A stretch of DNA of 64,000 nucleotides from contig VSJF01000004.1 in assembly GCA_009739215.1 (NCBI GenBank), positions 1,674,001 to 1,738,000 on the forward strand, given 5' to 3'. Positions 24,201 through 35,837 of this stretch are shown here, one piece after another. The notes below the pieces were generated by a model, which was not told the origin of the DNA, searched no databases, and saw nothing but the letters and a program-made list of their open reading frames with translations. The position numbers and the translations under genes are program-made. Source of the DNA: Floccularia luteovirens (lineage: Eukaryota > Basidiomycota > Agaricomycetes > Agaricales > Squamanitaceae). Position 1 is the stretch's first letter. Each line of letters starts with the position of its first letter.

Positions 24201-25887
24201 GGAGTAATCCAACACGTTCCCTTTCAACGATTATGACATCGTTTTCGGTGTGGTCAAAGCCCAAAACAAGCGGCCAACGAGCACTACGTTCTACTTCACG
24301 GCACCGTGCAACAAATCCTTCCCAGTCCCTTTTCAGTGCTGTCCAATAGTTTGCGTGCAGAAGGTTTCCTGTCTGTGGGTCGCGATTTAGTGTGACCGTG
24401 CACCCGACTACCGCTGCGATTGTTTCTTCCACATTGGCATATATTGTCGTTAATTGAGTAGGAGGCGGGCCGGGAAGAGATAAACAGGCATCAATATACT
24501 GCTCTGTAGCTGTACGCAATGTGAAAGGCGAAAATACGCCCGGTCTCATTATTGCGTTAAGGAAATGTTCAGTAAGAGAGCCTGGAGACAAGAGTTTCTC
24601 TTCCATAAATACAGGTGTCAGCTCCGGTTCGTATCCATATGACGCAGTCCTCCAAGGGCCAGGTTCGAAGTCGCCGTCTCCTGATATTTCTGTAGGAAAA
24701 TCCATCCTCTCCAGTGTTGATCTGCCCTGTTTGTCCCATAAGGTGTACAAAGTATTATTGATTACATTGAAGTCTTGTAAATGACAATAAGCAGTATTGG
24801 CTGAGCAATCAATCACCCCAACCTCATTAAGCTGGCCAGAGAATGTGTCGAAGAGATGAAAGGCGCCACCAGATGTTGAGGAGGAGATTGTAGGAATGAA
24901 AGCCAGGACAAATATGCGTTCATCCTGGGAGTGACTGCTGAACTACTCTTAGCAAACGCCGGTGTTCTGCGCTCAGAAGGAGATGTTGCTGAGGAACAGG
25001 CCCAGAGTTCCCGAGCCCTGGTGAGGATTCCCTTCCTGTCATTGTTGAGGGCAATATTTTGGATGCCACACAGCCAAGTTTGGCTTTCCAAAGTCTCAGA
25101 GTACGATCACGGGAAAGAGTCCATATATGGCCAATGTCAGTGGGCCATGGATGAGTGGCAACCGAGACGATTTCAGAAGCGCCAGGAATGCCACTATGTA
25201 AAGTCGGAATATAGGAAGCCAGTGATGATAAGAATGAACCATGTTGGAGAATAGTTTCGTTCCACCCATCTATAAAAATCAAGTGAATATTATCGAATAG
25301 CCTGAAGATTATCATTTGTGTACTCACAATGACCTTCATTACCTATTGAATCTGCCTCCAGTCGTAACATTGACGAGTTAGACATACTAATAACTATGCA
25401 GTGGGGTCCTTGCGCATGGACGATTCCAAGTTTCACATCCTCAGAGGAAATTGGCAATGAAATGTTCACGAGGCCAGATGCTGTCCATTTGATCCTTCCA
25501 TAAATCTCGACCATGGATTGGAATGGTAATACGATACAGAGAGCCGGTATTTGTTACTGCAAGGATTTGAAGTTCGGATGGATCAGCTAAAAAAATTCCC
25601 GGCAACGGTAGAATGACTGCTGGGAAAACGAAGCGAATTGGTAAGACCTGCGAAGACAGAGGAACTAGTTCTATGATGAGTCCTCCATGTAACAAGCGGA
25701 GAAGAATGGTGCCAGTCGTTACGGTATGCAAAACAAAGGAGAATGTGGCATGTTCAACGGGGGGATCAGATTCTTGGGGGTTGGGGGGTAAGGGTATGTT
25801 TTGACGCGTCGTTTGCACCGGAATGGATGTAGATTGGGCTGGAGAGAAAGAAGAAAGTTGTGTCGCAAGTAGAAAACCTTCATCCAT
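21289..25887 (-). CDS. NUP120: Nucleoporin Nup120/Nup160 (Y-complex), with five apparent frameshifts
   Basis: Structural component of the Y-shaped (Nup84/Nup107) scaffold of the nuclear pore. Joined exons give about 1290 residues, the family size. The N-terminal beta-propeller contains HATFSFVLHTVTTGTILLRL, HGGLIIELVPLSSQ and IGHIWTLSRDRTLRLWKAKL. It is followed by a long alpha-helical region (MIDCSANTAYCHLQDF onward) down to RLSELRTEISNRINRVQKQ near the C terminus. The start at 25887 gives MDEGFLLATQLSSF, as in related fungal proteins. The frame must drop one base at five places: about 25446-25452, 24940-24946, 23857-23862, 22993-22999 and 22941-22947. On both sides of each break the translation fits the family. 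This is either a poorly polished stretch or a decaying gene; an essential pore gene makes the former likelier. Confidence 0.85.
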
Positions 25888-28800
25888 CTCCCATGCGTAT
25901 TAAGACCTATTATTCCTAAGAAAGAAAGGGACAGTCAACTGTGAGCTGTGAGCCCAGTCAGATATGCAAAGTGCTCGAAGAAGCCGTGATTGTAATAAAG
26001 TTTGTAGCAGTCCTTCGCGTTCATTTGGTTCTTTACCGTGAGAACTTTGATTATTTAGATTCATTGTCTTAGAACACCTATTCAACGTTCGACTTTTCAA
26101 GTTCAAAAGCATTTCAATCCCAAACCAAAAAATAACCCTATACTTGAATTCGCGTTAAAGTGTTTAATACATCCTTGACAATTTTACTCGTGTCTCATAA
26201 GCAATGAATATGACAAATGATTGCATTGCGAAAGACATCGGCGATCCCTGCACAGAATCGAAAATGCGCAGCCATATCATTCAGAGTAGGTGTTCCCTGA
26301 GGGTCCGAGGACAGTAACACATACTAAGATGAATGCAATAGTAAAGTTATACATCATAAAAGCTTGTTTAACGCAAATCAACGATTCGCAGGCATAGCCA
26401 ATAATAGTGAATTCTCGCTTGACGGACGGCCTAGATGCTTAAATAATTTTGATCGAAACCGCCTGGTCCAAGAGAACCCCACCATTTGCGATTTGTGAGT
26501 GACCAGGGGTGTTCCTGGCTGAATCTGATCCAGTTGACGGGAAAAGGCGTCTTGCGATTCCGTCGACAGATACCAATACTCAAGACCATAACTTCTTCGG
26601 GTCTAGCGAAGACCATAATAGCTCAAACTCGCACTGTTCTCGGACTGCCAAACTTGGCTCATCTCGTCGATATTCGTGGGCATTATCCCGAAGATGTGCT
26701 TGAGAAATCAATCAATCAATAGAAGGTTTGAATGTACTTATGAAGTTACACACCTACTTCCTAGAGGCCCCCATAAATCACAAAACCTTACTTCGAAGAC
26801 AAACAAGCAAGTCGAATATGCAACGTTAGGTTTCTACCATTTGGAACTAATTTCCACGGGGATAAAGCATCGCCGGATATTAAGCGCTCGCCTTGTAGAA
26901 ACCTGACAGTGCTCACACATCAACATCATGGAATGTCAACCTTGATTACCGAACTGGGCCTCAGGTTTCTGATAATGGTCCGGCATCCACAAAGGTAGGT
27001 ATCCCCCCATTGGTATGGTTAAGCTTCAGAGGCGGTATGTTCTCCCGCGGAGCGGTTACGGGGTTAAAAGTACGGAATCCTGCCAAGAATGAGTTTGACA
27101 TGTCCTCTGAACGGTAATCATCATAAGATCCACATACCCAACGGTTACACATGTGCTGGAGCCAAATCGTCCTCATGAGGGTATACATTTGAAGATAACG
27201 TCAATATGCGGACGTGATCATTTCTGAAATGTATCATGATAGATTGCTAATACTCGGCTTAGCTTCTAGACCATGGTTTTGCCTCAAGGCCATGGTACAT
27301 CATGCCGTGAGAGTGATATAGGAGTCGAGAGAGGTAGTGCATACGACGACTACATTTCCGAGGTATTCTGACGACGGTCGTGAATCCAACTTATGTGGAA
27401 AAGGTAGTCATAGTATCGCGAGAAAGATCACAAGAAATGGGTTTGAAAGGCATCGTCAAATTCGGAAGTACGGAAAGATACTGTTGGAAAAGAAATGTGC
27501 AAAAATGTAGCTAGCTGCCTGTCGTGTAAACGCCTGCGTGGCATGGCCTGATAATTCTGACACAATGATTGGATGGCACAGTTTCGCGGGGTATAAGGTC
27601 TCGAGGCATTTACAATAAATGGGACCGATATTGTACCAGGTCTCGATTGACTGTTTCAAGGAAAAAAGTTAGTTGGGCCTCGGAATGTTAACAGCGATGA
27701 AGACCAAAATTGAAGACCCACATAAAAGTGCGCTTCACCACCGATGGTAATATGGGTGAGTGAGATGTAGAGAAGACGTAGAGAGTAGTAAAATGTGAAT
27801 GAAGGAGTGGTGAAACGAGGGTAGGGACGAATATCAAAGGAGGTAAAAATGTTGAACCGCCATAGGGTGGGGAAGGAGGTATTACATTTTTCAGTAGGAA
27901 ATATAGAATCAGAACATATCTGTATACCCAAATATCCCACATTTTATTCAATTTATTTATTGGGATTTACGAAGACGGGATTGCTTACGGCACACTCGGA
28001 GTATGTCACAGAAAACAATGGCTTAACCTCTTGCAGGCACATATTGCACAAGCTGTCTTCGCAATAAGTCTGGGACCTTCCGAGATACCCTGAGAACCCT
28101 ACTGTATACTAGCTGAGCGTTCTTGTTGCCAGTAATTGATATTTAATGTGGGATTCGAAAAGTGCGGGTTTTAAAATACAACGCAACCCTGCATTACCTC
28201 AATTCCAAAATAGTCACATCATGATCTCAACATCTTGGCTTCATAAACAACATCCGAACTTTCAACTCGCAGAGTAAAACAAAACTTCTATCGTAATTCA
28301 CATTCGCTAAGACCTGGATCATACCACTCGTGTCGCTGTGCAGCCTGTGCATCCCATACTTCATCCTTTTAATCTGTACAAGTCTGCAGGGAAACTTCAA
28401 TGTGACACCGTTTACATGGAGAGACGGCTCCGTACACGATGATGTTCCCATTATGTCTGCTGAAACTGCCCCCATGAGATCTGTCTATGATCTGACCTCG
28501 TGTGGATCCAGTAACAATACCGAGTCACTCCAGGCGAATGGTCTGTCCCATCTGAGCTCCCAACACCGATCGAAATAAAGCACCTCGTCCTCGTTTCAGT
28601 GCTTTGACGAGGTTATAAAAAGGTTCGCTAGCAACCCGATTCTATACAATTCCAAGTTGTGTAGCTGTAAGAGTGGGTATTACAATCCTCAACTCACTTT
28701 CTCAACCTATAATATTCTACTTATTTCCATCGCTCAGGTCAGTGTCTTCCTGATTACAATAACAGATTCTTTGTGGCTTACCATTCAAAAGAACCCCAGC

Positions 28801-28987
28801 GATAATACTAAATGGAACATTTACTTGCTCACGAAGCCATCCTTTTCCCCTCTGATGGTGAGCCACCGTCTCATCAGATATTTCTAACATGGTCTAACCC
28901 ACTTTCTAGGTCGCCCGCCATCACTGGTACAGCTGATGACAAGGCATGTTACCTAAAGAATTCTACAAAAGATTAACGCTAAATCGT
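25888..28987. other. 3.1 kb gap with weak coding-like fragments
   Basis: No complete gene is recognisable. Two minus-strand stretches look somewhat protein-like: 26961-27188 (contains CNRWVCGSYDDYRSEDMSNS and FLAGFRTFNPVTAP) and 26431-26720 (a run beginning MPTNIDEMSQVWQSENSASL, and an overlapping frame ending WWGSLGPGGFDQNYLSI). They may be exons of an unrecognised gene or remnants. Plus-strand frames at 28330-28578 and 28657-28887 show nothing familiar. I see no transposon signature. Confidence 0.3.
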
Positions 28988-29496
28988 ATGCTGCACAGCC
29001 TCATGACGATGCCAAACCATAATGCGCATTACACCGCTACGCCGACCCGCATGCCTCATCCTGAAGTCTACATGGATTACGTATGTGTTTTAGGTGGACT
29101 GTTCATAGGTACATAGCGCTAATTTAAGATCGCCAAGATTGCCGAAGGACTTGGACCTCGAGCCTGGAAATATCAGGTGAGGAGGTTGGTAATCCTTTTA
29201 GCACGTTTCTGACGACACATGTACAGCTCGTTGAAGCTCTAGATGGAATGAACCGAAAGTTCGCCAGCCCCTATATCATTTTTTACCCTACCGTGGCTCG
29301 TGACGGGATGCCTTTTCCAATCAACAAAAGTATCCGCGAGATACAAGGTAGGGCATTTAAAGAGGAAGTTGCCTGGAGGGGAAACATTGTCGTCGCAAAA
29401 TACCGCGATGATCCGTTTTTGTCCTTGGTCGACGCATCAATGGCAGATTTTCCAATTGTGAAGAACTTTTTCCTCACCCATGGAGCCCCAAAGTAA
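28988..29496 (+). CDS. Small conserved agaricomycete protein of unknown function
   Basis: Three exons encode about 137 residues starting MLHSLMTMPNHNAHY. The second exon reads IAKIAEGLGPRAWKYQ and the last exon carries ASPYIIFYPTVARDG, SIREIQGRAFKEEVAWRG, NIVVAKYRDDPFLSLVDASM and ADFPIVKNFFLTHGAPK. The AWRGN-VVAKYRD and MADFPI-KNFF pattern is one I remember from small uncharacterised proteins found, often in several copies, in mushroom genomes; this is recollection, not a search. No signal peptide, membrane span or catalytic motif is visible. The start is uncertain because an upstream exon could exist. Introns of about 50 bases keep frame. No function is proposed. Confidence 0.65.
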
Positions 29497-29699
29497 GTGA
29501 TCACTTCCTTCAAACATGAACAGCATTGAAGTGATGTGATTCTACTTCAGATTTTGAGCTACTGCCCGGTTCATTAGCTGTAAATAACATTCACATCACT
29601 GTTTTTCCCAACATTTGTCCTAATATCGGGTAGATACATCGGACCTATTATAGTATCGATAAAGATGTGCATATTTAATCACTATCTACCCCACAATAA

Positions 29700-30825
29700 T
29701 TAAAGTTCCTCATGTTTGGTTTCATCTTCGTCCTTTTCCACTTTTCGTGTGCGAGCAGCTTCTTCCTCCTGCTTTGCAGCTTTCTTCGGGTCGCAATGCT
29801 TCGGGATCGGGCTCCTTGGATCGATAGTTGGGTGGGAGACTCTGCCGACCTTTAGATACTTCGGGTGCTCGGCATAGAACTTTTTCCAGTGTTCTAAACT
29901 CTGCTTAAAAAGTTAACATCGTGGTTGGCTACGCATCCGAACGGAGAGAACACACCCGCAGTTCTTGCTCATTCAGGCCTCTAATGTCGTGAGTCCGGTG
30001 TTCCCTGAAACATCCCGTAGCAAAAGCCCTTGCTGCGTCAATACCTACACTGATCGAATTTGTACTTAAAATCACGGCGTGTTGTAATGAGAAAATCTCT
30101 TACAGTATATGATATGATCCACCTGGCTGGTATGCTCCTCCGTTTGTCACGTCATACACATCACCATCAATCTGCAGTCAATAGTTTAAGCAGTGGCCGA
30201 TCAAAAATTTCCCGGGAACTGAACGCACAGCAAGGTATATGGGTCTGTCTTCAATGCTTCCATCATATCCGGCGAGGGTTTTCTCGGAGAACAGACGTTG
30301 CCCGGTCTGACGAGATATGAAATTAGATCTCGAATCATGCGCTCCATACGATCATAAAACTGACGGGCATGTATGTCTTGAGTTGTAACCATTTGTTCTC
30401 GGACTCCCAAAGGAAGCTCCCTGTGACAAATTTTCCTGCAAGGGAGATAAAGAGCAAGAGGAAGACAATGAACTTTAGTAGGCCGAGTAAGCCAACCTCC
30501 TCCACCGCCGTTGGATCACGCTCCAAAGGTCCAACCTTTTCCCCTCGCGCAATCTTGGCATCACGCTCCTCCTTCTTCTTTAGCCATTCATTATGCAACG
30601 CTTCTTGTCTTTCACGGTACTCTTTATAACTGGACATCTTCAGTGAGTGGATATAGGATCAATGGGTGGGTAAAGGGCATACGCAAGGAAGGGTCTGTTT
30701 GCACTTTTCGAAGATACCATCCTATCAGGTACTATTCCTGAAGGGTCCTTCACTTTCGGTGCATCTTCAGGTTCGACATATGGAGGCATCGCATCCCCAC
30801 CACTCATTTCTTTGAACCAAGACAT
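29700..30825 (-). CDS. Cytochrome b5-like heme/steroid-binding (MAPR-type) membrane protein
   Basis: Membrane-anchored protein of the Dap1/membrane-associated progesterone receptor group, whose members bind heme and often support cytochrome P450 enzymes. Six exons give about 270 residues. The order is MSWFKEMSGG, MVSSKSANRPFLAYKEYRER, a charged helix, ARGEKVGPLERDP, a membrane segment (LLGLLKFIVFLLLFISLAG), then GQRLFSEKTLAGYDGSIEDR, PIYLAIDGDVYDVTNGGAY, QPGGSYHILVGIDAARAFAT, GCFREHRTHDIRGLNEQELR and EHWKKFYAEHPKYLKVGRV. The DVYDV, GGSYH and DAARAFATGCF elements define the fold. The C-terminal 40 residues are highly charged and include IPKHCDPKKAAKQEEEAART. The start at 30823-30825 is chosen by similarity; the ATG at 30637 lies at the edge of the first intron. 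Confidence 0.85.
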
Positions 30826-32234
30826 TAGAATACAGCAAGCTTCAGTCCAGAGGTTATCAAAGGGTTGTGAGGAATTAGTATGACTGTCGAGAAGTAGAGG
30901 CAGCGTACAGCGCGGGAACACCAGGTGGGCTCTAGTTTAATGGTCACGTGCAGATAAGAAAGGGAGAGTTGCATGTGCATGTACTTATCGTTATAATTAT
31001 TTACCTCCGGCTTACCACGAAAAGAGATGAGAAGAGAAACACAAAAAATCTTTGTAAGTGTCTTTCACAGCAGATAAAATACCCCATCCGCCATTCCCAA
31101 ATTTTGGAATGCGCAGTCCAAGTCTATACTTACCACAAAATCAGGTACCAAGATGTGGCCACTGATTTGATGAAAGCTATCCTTCGCCGTTCCTGACTCG
31201 AGGTGTTTCTTGAAACACATATGTAGGTTCCCCGTCTGATTAAAAATTTTGGTATGATCATTACCAAGTTAGCATCGCTATATAACCTGGGCCTGAGGCT
31301 TGAAGATGAATACTAGTAGAAAAAAGAGAGAGAAAGAACTTCCGCTCCATATCACAATAAATTGAAGACCGTAATGAAAAATGTGGAGTTTTCATTGTTT
31401 CCAGCCGAGATTCATGCGCGCTCATTAGCTTGTACTAACTCTTTGTGGAGTGAAGATCCCAAGAAGCACAACAATAATGTGATTGTTCATAATAAAAGGC
31501 CTCATGTGGCTAGGGTGACCCAATTGCAATTTGCCGTAAATGTGAACGGGTGTAGTGGTTTGTACCCATCATGACCGCCACTGATGACAAGATGAAGGTC
31601 TGGACAATCAAAGAAGATGGCCAATAATCCTTATGGAAGTTGCGGAATTTGGACTCTTAAGTCATTTCGTGTCGCCCCCACGCAGGCTGTAAATCTTTTG
31701 ATACATGATGGCAATATTCTAAATATACTACATAAATACTTTACAACTTGCAGCAAATCTCAATAGTTCAATGAATTATTATCATCTGCATGACATTCAT
31801 ACATACATTGGGAAATAAAGTAAAGTTATAGGGGACAATGAACTTTATGTTCTAATTAGTGGATAGCCAACCCAAACACACTACTAAAGGTTGTGAAGGC
31901 GATGTAAAGTATTAGATATTACAAGTACGGGAGGGTGTATAAGTGATAAACGGACAAGAAAGAAATGATGAAAATGCAAAAAATATGTTCATTTGACCGA
32001 GCAAAAAAGACCAGGAAAAAAAAGGTAGAGCGTGGGGATATATAAACATGGATTATACTGTGAACGAGAACAATTATCCCTCCAGGGAACAGACACAACA
32101 TACCAAGTTGAGTCAAGAATAACAAAGATCGGGAAAGGTCGATGGATAGTGAGAAACTGATACTTCTGATGTTGAAGGGGGATTTTGGTCGGCCCCCGTC
32201 GAAATGCGACGATCCCCAGAGTGACCACATCGTA
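30826..32234. other. 1.4 kb gap upstream of the MAPR gene
   Basis: Only short AT-rich frames occur. Both flanking genes are on the minus strand, so this holds the upstream region of the MAPR gene and the 3' side of the RGS gene. No motif, repeat or RNA gene is apparent. Confidence 0.45.
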
Positions 32235-34394
32235 TCATGATGAGGGATTCGCCGTAGTCTGCGTTGACGCTTTTGTCACATGTTCAGCATGTTCTCTTTC
32301 GCTTCCTTGTTGTGAAATTGTCATATATGCTCCACCTATTTCCTCGTTACCCAATCCAGGTGGGGAAGAAGGACCAATCGTGAGTAAATGAATATCATTT
32401 TCCGTGGGGTTGAAGTCATCCGCCCAGTTTCTCATGGCCAAGAACTTGGGAGTTTTGATGAACTGTGCGAAACGAAGTGGTCAATTTTGATCCCGTGTGT
32501 ACAAGGACTGGTAAATTACCTTGGGAACCGAGTCTGTAGCCATCAAACGGAACACATGTGTTTGGATACGTTCATACAGGCGAATCATCGTCTGCAGTTG
32601 CGTTGCATTGAAAGATATCGCTTGCTCGGGTTCAACGCGTCCTTGAAATGGCCTGCCTGTCAAGCTAGCCACTACGCCCTCCAAATATTTTACTAGTTCG
32701 CTGCGTAGACCATGATCTATATTGAGTTCGCACTGACTTGATGAAGCGAGATAGGTGTTATAGATAACAAAGGCTGTGTGAATGAGAGTTTCGTGGTGAC
32801 GCTCCATAGCTGCTTGTCCCGGTGTATTTCTCGATGTGCGTGTAGTAGGTGAAGCGGCCATGGCGCTGGACGTGATATTGAATTTTCGTTTGAAGTCTTG
32901 TACATCAGACCAAAACGAGAGATTTTCTTCACAGAAATTACTTCGCAAGAATTCGCGGAAGAGTGCTCGAAGACCAGGATCTTCTAGAATGTATCTTAGT
33001 CTATCAGTGTTGCTCTCTTTAGCATTCCGCTTCTCTACTGCGTCATAATTTGCGTTCAATTTCTCCGCCATCGAGATGCGACGGTGTATTTTGATATCTG
33101 GACTGGACTTTTTACTACCGTCCGCCTGACTATCCACTGAACCATCAGCAGATACACGATCTGTAGAAAGGTTGACAGATGATGAATTTGGTGAGTCATG
33201 GAGGCTCATGGTGCTCATTCCGTCCCAGTGAGCAAGACGACGACCTTCTTCGGTAATTTTGTATATCGCTTTTGCGGTACAACGAAACTCGCCTTGTTGC
33301 TAATAAATGTCATGAGTATCTTCGAGAAAATGAAGGGTAAAAATATGCCTTACGCTAACATGGGATGTACCAGGAGGAGTGGAACCGCGAACGGTAAAGA
33401 TGATCGCAGAATCGTTACTCTTTCTCTTGTCGCTCACAAGCGAAATCAGACCGAAGCGTACAAACTGCGCAGCCATCTCGGCAGCCTCTTCTCTACCAAC
33501 GACTGAAGTAAAATCACAGAGCCACTCCAGGGCACTAACAGCAGCAAAACAGAACTGATGGACCTGTTGTCCTTTACCCAGAAGTGGCTGTGCCCGCTCA
33601 GTGACATCCATCAATGCGATACCTTTCGAAAGCTCGTTGTATTTTTGAAAGTCATCCATTGGTCTATCCGAGACCACGAGATAGTTTGGTTGACGTCCAA
33701 CGAAGCGACGGAAAAGAGCAGCGATAACAGCCTGTGAGACAATGATCTCATCATCAGCAGACCGACGTTCCAAATGTAAGAGTTTAATGCATATCGGTTG
33801 TGAGCTGAATACAGGCTGTAGGATGATCCGAGTTGATTCCATTTCTTGCGATGAAGCGTTCGAGGACATGAAGACCCTTTGGGGTGAGCTGGTAGATACC
33901 ACGATCTTTGAAGAGATTGGAGGTGGGGTCTGTTGCATTTTCGATGAGACGAGCATCCATAAAGTGTTGGCTCATAGCCTTTGCCATTTCGCGGGTCATG
34001 GAAAAAGTAGTCGTTGTGGTTGTCGTTACAACTCGTGAAGGTTCTCTGGGATCCGGCCCACGATTAGACTGAGAAAACTTTAGGGATGCTAGGTTTTGGA
34101 CGGCTTCGTCGCTAACAAAAGGAAATGAGCAGGTGATAGTGAGGGGAAGATAGCAGGACAAACCATGAGAAAGAATTTGGATAATGTCGGAAGAATTGTT
34201 TGTGATCTGTGAGCTGGAGAGATACAATGAGGGTTGCAAAGAGGTCAAGAGTGTCCTAGAAGGGGTGATGAAGTGAGAAAGGCGGTGTGAAGGAGAGAAA
34301 AGGAACAAACTTTTAGAAAGGGTCTTCCACGTTTCGTTGTTTTCATCATGTGAGACGATGTAGCCTGTTGTTCTGCAGCATCTTGGGCAGGCAT
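32235..34394 (-). CDS. DEP-RGS regulator of G-protein signalling (FlbA/Sst2/Thn1 type; one apparent frameshift)
   Basis: GTPase-activating protein that switches off heterotrimeric G-alpha signalling, which in fungi controls pheromone response, vegetative growth and development. The joined protein is about 640 residues. An N-terminal pair of DEP/fungal-DR modules includes DTLDLFATLIVSLQLTDHKQ, AKAMSQHFMDARLIENATDP, DRGIYQLTPKGLHVLERFI, ALFRRFVGRQPNYLVVSDR and QQVHQFCFAAVSALEWLCDF. The C-terminal RGS box includes RLRYILEDPGLRALFREFLR, SNFCEENLSFWSDVQDFKRK and LYERIQTHVFRLMATDSVPK. A last exon from about 32461 carries FIKTPKFLAMRNWADDF. After NGINSDH one base (about 33816-33826) must be dropped to continue LQPVFSSQPICIKLLHLERR. 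The start MPAQDAAEQQAT at 34392-34394 follows a purine-rich plus-strand block. Confidence 0.88.
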
Positions 34395-34396
34395 TT

Positions 34397-34493
34397 GATG
34401 AGAGGAGGGATAATGGAGGAAAGAGAAAGAAAGAGAAAAGATATAAGCTGGGAGGAGAGCAAAGGGACGAGCAGAGAAGAAGAGAGACGAGTG
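34397..34493 (-). promoter_or_regulatory. CT-rich tract upstream of the RGS gene
   Basis: About 95 bases that are almost all A and G on the plus strand, therefore CT-rich on the coding strand, lie immediately before the RGS start. It resembles the block before the zinc-finger gene. A core-promoter or 5' UTR role is inferred. Confidence 0.4.
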
Positions 34494-35837
34494 TGGGAAT
34501 ATCGGCTCGGTTGCCTCGCTACAGATTCTCACGAGGGATTCATTGAGTGCGATGATTATGTTTCTCTGTCCTTGTCTTAACTTGTCCCTGATTTCAACGC
34601 TCTCTCTCCTTTCCGTTTACATCGCCATCTCACCTATCCTTTGCAGATCACTCTATATCTGTTCCATCACCGAGGTTTCCGGCTTCCCTCTTCCCTCAAC
34701 GTCTCTATTGTCGCTGTCTCTTGTTGACGTTCCTGTCCAGGTACCTCAAATCTCTGCTGCACTAACTTTTCAGCGGCGGTTTTACCTTCTTTTCCATTCC
34801 AGGAGCTTTTTTTGTTGTAAATGCCGACACAACAATAGCTCCGCCTGCCCCATTCAATTGCTTTTCATATGTAAAATTGTTATGTAACTAGCGTGCAGTG
34901 TCAGGGACACCAACCACCGATTAGGTATTGATGGCTTTAGGTCCGGAGTCACTAGAAAACTGTTTTGAACGGTTATAAGTAACGCAAACATACCCGCGAT
35001 TTCATTATATTCGTATGGGGTTATCCAGCCTACGACAGAACCTCATCCACAAATATCCTTTTGAACACTGATTATGTTTCAACAGTACGCTGGGTGGTAA
35101 TAGTCCAAGAGGCATTCTTTCAGGGCATATACGCCAACGAAAGATCAAACTGTCTCAACAGGAGCCCGTTACCTCGGAAATGAAAAATAATTTCAATGTT
35201 GGGATAACCCATCAATTTATTTTTCTTGTATATCAACTCTCGAAACATTTACCTCACAAATACCTATTTCCGAACGTCTTCTCTCACATGGGACGAGTAT
35301 ATACATATAATTACAATATTTTCAAGTCTACCCCCCAAATCGTTGTACATTCAGCCGAGTAGTTTTCAACACAAAAAAAGGTGGACAACAAGTACATTAT
35401 AGGCACATACTTTTTCCTTCTATTTTAGTGGAGATGGAACGGGACTAAATAGCAGCATGCACGGCTGTCGCCGTCCGAGGACTGTAGGGAGTGAATGATT
35501 TAGGAATTTAGCGCTGGTTTCGTTGCCTCGCGTAGCAGGGACCACGCGTGTAATTCCTATCCACTCATCAATGCGGCAGTAGAAATACTCTTACTAGCAG
35601 TCAGTGTGGCACGGCAACCAGAGTACTTTGGATACATACCGGGTAAAAAAAATTTGATTGATACCTGTCATTCCTTTCTTTGAATGGAGCAACGTTGAAA
35701 GGGTCAATAAACCACAGTGACCGGGATAAACGCCTACGGCGTTGTTCAAGAACCCGAATGTGCCACGTGAAAGTCTGATGAGAATTTATTGTTGTCTCTT
35801 TTCACAAGTTCTCCTTTGCTTGTAAAAGCATTTGCCC
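34494..35837. other. 1.3 kb gap between divergent genes
   Basis: Intergenic DNA between the RGS gene (-) and the unknown gene at 35838 (+), so it contains both promoters. No frame resembles a protein family and no repeat or RNA gene is evident. Confidence 0.5.

Noticed and set aside
25390..25510. An intron GTGAAC...GCGCAAG in Nup120 instead of a frameshift
   Set aside because: It would delete a stretch that reads well in the family (SSEDVKLGIVHAQ) once one base is removed, so the frame-break model explains more.
21289..25887. Programmed +1 frameshifting as the default explanation for the frame breaks
   Set aside because: The sites share no slippery codon or downstream structure I can see, and none clearly matches the known CUU-AGG-C type yeast site; five shifts in one message would be extraordinary. 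Kept only as an alternative.
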